A DNA stretch of 15,925 nucleotides. Origin: an uncultured Clostridium sp. (GTDB lineage: Bacteria; Bacillota; Clostridia; Lachnospirales; Lachnospiraceae). Location: NCBI GenBank assembly GCA_958349075.1, contig CATWBR010000041.1:1-15925 (forward strand). Reading direction: 5' to 3'. This document shows positions 6,458-15,400 of the stretch, piece by piece (within the stretch, counting starts at the first letter, position 1; every line of letters begins with the position of its first letter). The notes under the pieces are model-generated. The model ran no database searches. It was given only the letters and a program-made list of their open reading frames with translations, and was not told the origin of the DNA. The position numbers were made by a program, and so were the translations under genes.

Positions 6458-9400
6458 ATGGGAAATCATATGGGAAAAGGTAAAACTGGAAAGCGTGTGA
6501 CGGCACTACTGCTTTCCGCCGCATTGTTTTTAGGCAGCATATCATTTTCGGATTTACATCCGGTATTTGCCGCAGCCGGGCAGGATATATCATGGACCCG
6601 GGAAGCGCTGGATGCCGCAGCAGCCAAAGGCTATATTCCAACCGGCCTGGCTTACCGGACGAGTACATCCGCGATAAAGCCGGAGTTTGGATTTATGGGG
6701 GAGAAACAATATCTTCACGGCTCAGGAAAGTACTCAGAGTTTGCCAACCGGTATATTTACTGCATTAATCTCCATAAAGATAACGGCGGTAAATTGCTTT
6801 ATGATTCCCAGGCATTCCACTCGGGCACCTATAATATCGACAAACTTCCGGTTGGAATTATAAAAGGGGCTTCCAATGAGCAAAGAAAATTCAATTTCCT
6901 CGTGATTGTCTATGCCGCCTCTTATCAGGCAGAGCAGGAAGCCAAAACATTAGAGCCGCCCAATGCCAATGTGGGAGTGGATATATTGACGGTCTGCAGC
7001 CCCATAATTCAGAATGCCGCGGACAATGCCGTGTTTACCGGTGACTGGGAAACGGATTTTGCGTGGTTTAAAAGTGTGATTTACCCGTTGACGCTGGCAT
7101 CGGTAGGACCGGTAAATACAATGGGGGACGCAGCCACGTACCGTCGGCTTACCTCTGCGGATATTCCGGAGTGGGCCAGGGAAAAGGGATGTGCCAACAG
7201 GGCCCAGGCGATATTCTGCTACATTTGGACGGCAGCAAAGCTTTCCAGCCACGTTGAACTGAACAATGGAAAAGACATCTGGAAGTTTAAGGCTGGACTT
7301 GAGGAGGACGGGCTTTATCATGTCCGTATTCCGTTTGACGGTGAAAATCAGTATATTACAGAGTATTTGCGTGTTATCAGGACGGAATGCTATGGAGACT
7401 GGCAAAAACAGGAGGATGCCTCCTGCCTGCACTTTATCTCACCGACAGGGCAGACGCCGTCCGGAGGCAGTATTGCAAAGTTAACGTATGCCGACAGTGA
7501 GGGGATGATTGCCAGAAACCTCTCAGAGGCAAAACTATATGAATTTAAATTCTATACCACAGGAAACCGGGAAACGGGATTTGACAATGTTCAAAGCTAT
7601 TTTTCCGCCATTATGGATCAGGATCTTGAAATCTACCTTGTAACGGGAGACGTATCCGGCGGTTCTGCCGACGTTGAGGTGAACCGGTATGAGCATGAAG
7701 AGTCCTGGAATGCCGATTACAACGTCAGACTGATCAAATATGATTCAGAAACCGGAAAACCGCTTCAGGGAGCCCGTTTTGATATATTAGAGGCTTTTGA
7801 TGATTCACAGCTCGATAAAACGGCGTTAGATATGCAGGATGGAGCCGGAGCCGATGTATCTGCGGGAACACTGAATTCTACGGCCTGGGGAGATGATTCC
7901 ATTGAGTCAAATTACAACGGGGAAACGGGACTTCCGGAGACGGATTCACTGCTATATAACTGGGCTAATGAAGGAGGGAGCCAGTTTGAGCGGTGGGAGG
8001 AGCCGGAGGAGGATCCCTGCATTGACGATTCCGATGTCACAGACTCTATGGGGCGGCTGACTTATCAGGACGGAACCGGAAAATCAACCGGTGAAGAGGC
8101 CCATTCGGATGTCCGAAGTTATACTTACCATAAAGGATATTGCGACGGCCATCCGGCTCCTGTGATTCAGTATGAAGAACCGGAGGATGAGGAAAGTGAA
8201 AAAGACGGGGATGACGGCGGTGAGGATGTGGAGGCCTATAACCAGCAGCTTCACGATGAAACCTGGGCCGCCTGGTACGCAGAGGTTGAAACATGTTTGG
8301 AGCTGATGGCCGACGGCGGTTTCTTTCATGCGATTGAGCCGGAAATTGCCAGGGAGGCCATGGAGGCAGACAGGGCCCGGTTCTATGAAGATTTTATATC
8401 ATTGACCTATGATTACTCCGCCCGGGAACTGGAATCCCGGAAGGGGTATATTCTTCACGGCCTGCATGGGGATGACGTGGAAATCGAGTGGAGGACCGTA
8501 ACTTCCAGCCAGTACAAAGATTTTGTGAAAAATGGTTTATCCCGTTCGGGAGATTCAGGAGACGGTGATAATAATATCCGGTCTTTTAAAGTGACGCCGG
8601 AATCAGAATTAATTACGGTGCAGACGAAAGATGACTTTCAGGGGGAAGATGGAGAAAAGGAGAAATTCCTGTTTATAGACGAAGACGGAGGCCGCACTTC
8701 TGCATCATCTTCCGGGGCAAAGGCGGGAGCATATTCCAAAGCCAGCCCCTCAGACGCCGATATGGAGGAATCGGCAGAGGCGCCCGGCATGTGGGAAGCA
8801 GCCAGCCCTTCGGAAGTGTCTACCCCCTCGGAAGCGGCCACATCTTCGGAGGCGCTCCGAAAGAGAATTGCGTTAACCGGTTTTATGGCGGAACAGCTTG
8901 TAAACCGCAATGCCGGAATCGGACTGTATGCACTTTGGGCAGGCCGGGGCGGCAGCATAAGAAATTCCATATCCTTTGAGGAATCACAGGCAGAGACGGT
9001 GGAACAGGGGGAATGTAAGACGGTTGACTGGACATTTATTCTCTATGACCACCGGACGGAGGGAGAAGTTCATATCCGTAAGCAGGATCTGGATTTAAAT
9101 AAAGGAAAAAATGATACTTATGACAGTTACGGTGACACTCAGGGAGACAGTACGTTGGAGGGAGCTGTATACGGTCTGTTTGCCGCTGCGGATATTGAGC
9201 ATCCGGACGGAAAAACCGGTGTTGTGTTTAAAAGGGATGAACTGGTGGCCATGGCGTCTACCGACAAGAACGGAGATGCATCATTTCCGGCAATTACCGA
9301 GGCTCCGGGAACTCATTTTAATTTTGATACAGGTACACTTGAGAGGCCGGAGGCCGCCGGCCCGGAGAATCTTTATACCGGATGGGTAAAGGCGGACGCG

Positions 9401-12400
9401 GTACAGGATAATGAACGGTTTGAGGGGCACAGTGGGAGCGGGCACAGCCTGGCATTGCGGGAGAGTACAGACGGAGACGGCACGGGCTACCGGAAACTGA
9501 CGTCCAACCAGGGGGTCGATGGAACAGGGGACGGCGGGGCAGGTTACCGGATCCAGAATAATGAGGCCAACAATGGAAACTGCTGGATTGGCCGTCCGCT
9601 GATTATCAGCCGGGAGGGCAGCCGTTACTATATCATGGAGCTGTTGCGTTCCGAGGGATATGAACTGTCACGCTATGGCGCAGATGCAGACGTAACCAAC
9701 CGGGAGGCGGATGCAGCCGGGGATTTACCATCCGCAGAGGGAACGGTCCGTGTGTCTGAGCTGGAGATGAACCGGAAAGGCGCGTATAACCAGTTTTCTG
9801 TGTTCAGTAAGGACGCGGCAAACGGATATGACATCGCAGTGACCGGACTCAGGGATGGTGCAAAGTTCTATACGGTAAAAACCGAGATAGTGGTAAATCC
9901 GGATGGAACTCATACGGAGCTGGTCCCGGTAAAAGAACCTGTTTACGGAACGCCGGGAAACCAGGTCATTATTAACGGAAAGGCCGTTGAGGCATCGGTT
10001 GGGGATATCGTTGCACTTCCGAATGGAGGCAGTGTAACGGTCCAACGGATTTCCGACGCACCCCGGCTTCTGACAGGGGTCCGGCCGGGGAACGCCTTTC
10101 AGGTGGAACCTCCTGAGATTATCGGTGAAGAGAAAACGGCGGTGGAAGCCGAGTTTATACAAAAGGTGAATAAAGGGCTTAAATTGGCCGGATATAAAAC
10201 ACCGGAAGAAGGTTCCCCGTGGCTTCGGGTAGCTTTGGACGGAAGCTCAGAAAAAGGCTGGTGTGAGGCTGTGAATGACTGTCTGAAAAATTACCGGGTA
10301 TTTAATGCATTCCTGCTGGAGGATGTGGTGCAGGAGAAGGGGGTATTTTATGGGATTGTGCGTTATTCCTATCTTCAGGCCGGGATATCCCTGCCGGCTC
10401 TTTATGACGAAACAGGAAGAAGCGTATGGATTAGGAAAACGATGACCTATCAGAAGGGAGGGAAGCAGGTAGCCGGATATCTGTACTTCGAATATCCGTC
10501 CGGCAGTTACGATATCACCGAAAAGAACGCCGCCGGATTTGTGACCGCAGCAACAGTAAGACGGCAGTCACCGGAAAAAGACACTGCGTCATGGGGGGAT
10601 GACCTTTCCAATATTACACTTAAGGATAACCCGGGAAAACAGTACTGGGTTTATGCAGAACATGAGCAGGCATATGACAACAAAGGAAACCTGGTCTACA
10701 ACACCCGCTATGAAAGTGAGGAAGCGGCTCCGGGATATGAAGAGAAGGTAACGGAAGCTTTGCTGGACGGAATCTGTGATGGGGATACAATGATCTATAC
10801 CGTCCATGTGGCACCGGAACTGATACCGGACGACGGCAGACTGGATTTCAGGATTCGGTATGATGAGGAGTTTGTGGATGGCGGCAATACTTCCTATCCT
10901 GACTATGTGCAGGGGAATGCAATTGTGTCCGTATCTCCGGCCAGCTCATTCCATGACGCCTATATTGAAAATGTCCTGCTGACCTGCCCCGGAAAGACGA
11001 GGGTTTATCAGGATGCCGGGACAAGGGAACATCCAGTTCCGGTCTTTGAACGGATTATCCGTCAGAAAGTAAAAATTATAAAGGATATAGAAACAACACC
11101 GGAGGGAGCTTATGCCCACAATACCAATGCAGGAAGCGGTCATCAGGATAGTTTTACAACCGGGCCGGGAGGAGTAGGGGAGAATGCGGACAAACTTCCG
11201 AACTTCCGTTTCAAGATATACCTGAAGTCGAACCTGGAGCGGCTGTACCGGAATGAGGAGGGGGGAATAAACTGGATAGACCGGAACGGAAATGAAATCA
11301 ATATTGAGGATTACCAAGCCTCCTATCCGGAGACGGAGCCTTTCGGCAGTGTCCAGAAACTGTATACGAAAGTGCCCCATAAGACAGGCTCCCTTACCAC
11401 AGGCTCCGTCGTCAACAACACATGGGATGAGGCGGTAACGGCTAATGGGATGCTCTATCCATTTGATGCCGATGGCAGGATAGAGGAAAACCAGAACGCG
11501 GGCTATACCCGTCTGCTGGAAACCGTGACGCGGATCATGGAAGACGGGGCCGGTAAAACGAGACGGGTGGAAGGATATAATTATGACAAGTTCTTTGAAG
11601 CTGTCCGGACAGCCAATCATGATAAATGGGATCGGAATGAGGATGCCAGCACGTCCTTTAAACCGTTAGCCTTTATACGCCGGCTCATATTTGGAACGAA
11701 TGGAGGCGAGAAAGAGTCTCCGGTTTCCCACAACAACAGTGAGACAGAAAATCAGGCCAATACATCGGAGGAAGCCAAGGAAAACGCGAAACGTTCCGAC
11801 GCCGTGCGCCAGTTTGCGATTAACTGGTATCTGGAGGAGGAAGCGAAGAAGCTGACGGAAGACAACGGACATGGAGAAAGCCAGGCATCCGGCGGTGGTG
11901 CCTCCTATCAGGATAAGATTTACGATCAGGCATTGTACGCAGCTATTCTAAAAGCGGAAAATTACTTGAGTCCGTTTTTTACCTATGATTTGGATGAAAT
12001 ATATGCGGTTGCCTGGGACGGTGAGGCGGACGGAGGAAGAGACGGCGATAGGACTACGTTATCGGCGGACACACTTTTTGAAGCGGCTTTAAAAGACCTT
12101 GAAAGGAAGGGGAACGGACTTGAAACATCAAAGAGCGGAGCCTGTTACGGCGTCTCAAAATATTTGCCGTACGGAGCCTACGTCGTGGTGGAACAACAGC
12201 CATACAATGCAGAACTGGGAGACTTTTACAACAAACACTATAAGACGGATCAACCAAAAGAGATTGTCCTGCCCGCCCTTTATGAAGAGGGGGGAAATGA
12301 GGGGGCGACGGAGGTCTGTAACCGGAACTATCAGTTCAACAGTGAGGATACTCCGGAAGAATTGCAGAAAAAATATTATATCCGGATGAATGAAGAATGG

Positions 12401-15400
12401 AAAGAAAACCATACGGATGACTTAAGAAACTATGTAATCCGGGCTCATAATAATGACGGTGACTTTGAAATCTATAAATACGGACTGGCCGCCGGTAAAT
12501 TGGCCGGCAGGGTTACATATCCGGGAGGAAGTTTTGACTATCAGGGATTTTCGATTACTCAGGAAGAATTTAATCCTTACAAAGATGTATACGAAACAGA
12601 AAATGCAGCCAGCATTTACCGGAGCAACGAAAGGGTGGGGACATATTACCGTTATGCATCCGTTTCAGAACAGTCCGGGACCGCCGACAATGTGCCGTAT
12701 CAAAGTGAAACCGCCGTCAGTGGCAGCAACCCGTCAGGATTCTGTTTTAAGGACGGCGTAAAAACAATAACGGGAGTCTTAACCGGATACGATGGGAAGT
12801 ATTTTTCTGCCCTGGTACCGTGGACCGTGACGGAACCGGCGGATGCAGGGGGAGATAAAACGGATGGTTTTACCGGATATGCGGACGGGAAGTATAGAAA
12901 TACGTTCTATGCTTCTAAACTTCGGATTGAAAAGCTGGATTCGGAAACAGGCGAAACGGTTTTGCATGACGGAGCCATATTTTCGATTTACAGTGCGGAC
13001 CGTGAGGATGGAGAGTACAGCGGCGGCCGGGTAAAATTTTATGAGAAAGATACTGTCATTGCCGGAAGCCGGGAATTTCTGGAGGCGATGGGAGCATCCG
13101 GCATTACACCGCTTGCCAGGCCGTCCCTTCCATGGCAGGTGCCTTATAACGGAAAATATTATGGAACCGTACCGGCAGGAACGCCGATCTGCCGGGAGAA
13201 AGAGGCGGTTATGATGACCGATGAGGCGGGAGAGAAGACAGGACAGTTCAGGGCATTTACGACGACCGGGGATCGGGGGGCGGAAAACGGCAGCCAGAAT
13301 GTAGGATACTTAGAAACACCCCAGCCTTTGGGAGCCGGCTGTTACGTCCTGTGTGAAATAAAGGCACCAGCGGGGTATGTCAGAAGCAGGCCGGTAGCGG
13401 TTGAAATATATTCAGACGAGATTGCCTATTATCTGAACGGCATCAGCGATAACCGGGTATTGGCGGCGATATACGAGGACGGCACGGAAACAAACAAAGA
13501 CAAACCGCAGGACAGAGGAGATACGGCAGGGATTTATCTGAACAATACACCAATCCGCCTGGAAGTGACAAAGAAAAAGCCAGAGGAGGATATGGTGACG
13601 TATGAGCTGAAGGGACGCCTGGAGGGCAGTATTACGGAGCTGAAGGGACGTTATGGTTTAGAAAATCTGGAATTGGCCTGCACTGCTTCAGGAAAATATC
13701 TGGGCTATGGGTGGAAAAAGGGTTTTTTAGATTCCCTGAAAAAAAAGCAGGAGGCAGGTGAGAGTATTGAAATCCTGTATGAAGATGGGGTTTTCACCGG
13801 AAATGCAAGACTCCTCAAAGTTCCGGAAACAGCCGATGATGTGAACCGGTATTTGCCCGGCGCGGTGATGACTCTGTTTGATGCGGTTGAAGTGAGGAGG
13901 AACGGGGACAGAGAGGACTATCAGTTTGATGGTGTGAATGTGGAACGCGACCGTTATGGCAATGTAAACAATATGTACGTCCAGAAAGGATTTGCAGGAA
14001 CAAGGCTCAGATTCGTCCTGGATAAAACGAAAGCGGGCGGTGACGGCCTGGATGATTACCGGAACTACACTTATGACGATCAGGAAAATGACAAGGGAGC
14101 AGGAACATGGATATACAAGACCGTAGAACGGGAGGATACCGATATCCTGTTTTATGATCTTGGAGGTCTTACCGTGCTGCAGAAAGAAAACGGCGCGTTG
14201 TATGGTTTTGATGGGGATGGGAGGAAGATAAGGGCAAAAAACGGCAGTTCACTTTTTGCAGTGAAAAATGGGACACCGTTTCTGGAAATCATTTCTCAGG
14301 ACTATGAGACATTAAGGTATAACGCAAAAGACCGTGTGTTTGACCGGGTGCCGGAAGGAACGCAATTATACCATTTAGATGCGGAGAGGAACCGGGACAG
14401 CCAGGTCGATCCATACACAGGCATGGCCTATGTGGTGGAGGAGAATACAGGGAAAATCCTGGTCTGGCCGGTAAAGATTTCAAGAGATCAATATGGAAAT
14501 GTGACTGCCAGAGAAAAAATCACTACGAGCCGCATTGCTGCAATGGAAGCGGATACGGAACGGGAGTGGACCATCGGGACGATGGAGGCGGGAAGATTTA
14601 AAAAGACGGTAAATCCCGTCCTTAATGAATACGGCCAGTCGGTTTATTACCAGAAATCGGGTGAAACATATCAAAAGGGCAGCCCGGTTTATGACAGGGA
14701 CGGCGACTATATCCGGTATCGGTATGACGATAAATTGAAAGAATTTAATGATAATGCATGGAGAATTGACAAAATTGCCGAACTGATGGATATCGGTTTT
14801 GAACCGGAAGCGCCGGAAGACGACCGGCCTCTCTATCACCGTCAGGGAGAAAGCTATATCATGGAAAACACGTGGACAACCGGTGAATCAGCCCCCAACG
14901 ATCCATTCCAAAGCGGGATGACAGACGGCCGGGTGGATGTGCTTAAGAGGGTTCCGGCCGGCCTTTACATCATGGAGGAACTAAAAGCGCCGGAAGGTTA
15001 TGTAAAAGCGATGCCGGCCGGCGTGACGGTGGAGGATAAAACAGAGGTTCAGGGAGTCGGAATGACGGACCGGCCGATCAGTGGATACCTGGAAAAAGTG
15101 GATGCCCCGGAGGCTTTTCGGGTAAAGGTCAGGGACTGCGATAAGGCGCTTGATGAAGCTGAAATACGGACAGAAGGAAAAGCCTCATATTCCTACGGCA
15201 GTGTAAAAGGAGCCAGGCTGGCTCTGTTCAGGGCGAGGCGGGTCGTCACAGATGATCTGAACAAGCATCCTTCCGGCTACTATCTGGAAAAGGCGGAAGA
15301 AACTCCGGCCAGGTGGACAAAGCTTGATGAAAATAACCGTAAAAAAACGTTTGTGGCAGAGTGGGTTTCCGGTGATACTCCGGAATATCTGGAAGCAATC

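Noticed and set aside
8804..8857. CRISPR-like array
   Set aside because: Units are contiguous 18-bp coding repeats without spacers and stay in frame.
10946..11620. 224-codon open frame on the minus strand
   Set aside because: It is antisense to the continuous giant frame, which shows family-like motifs here. The minus product is not recognisable.
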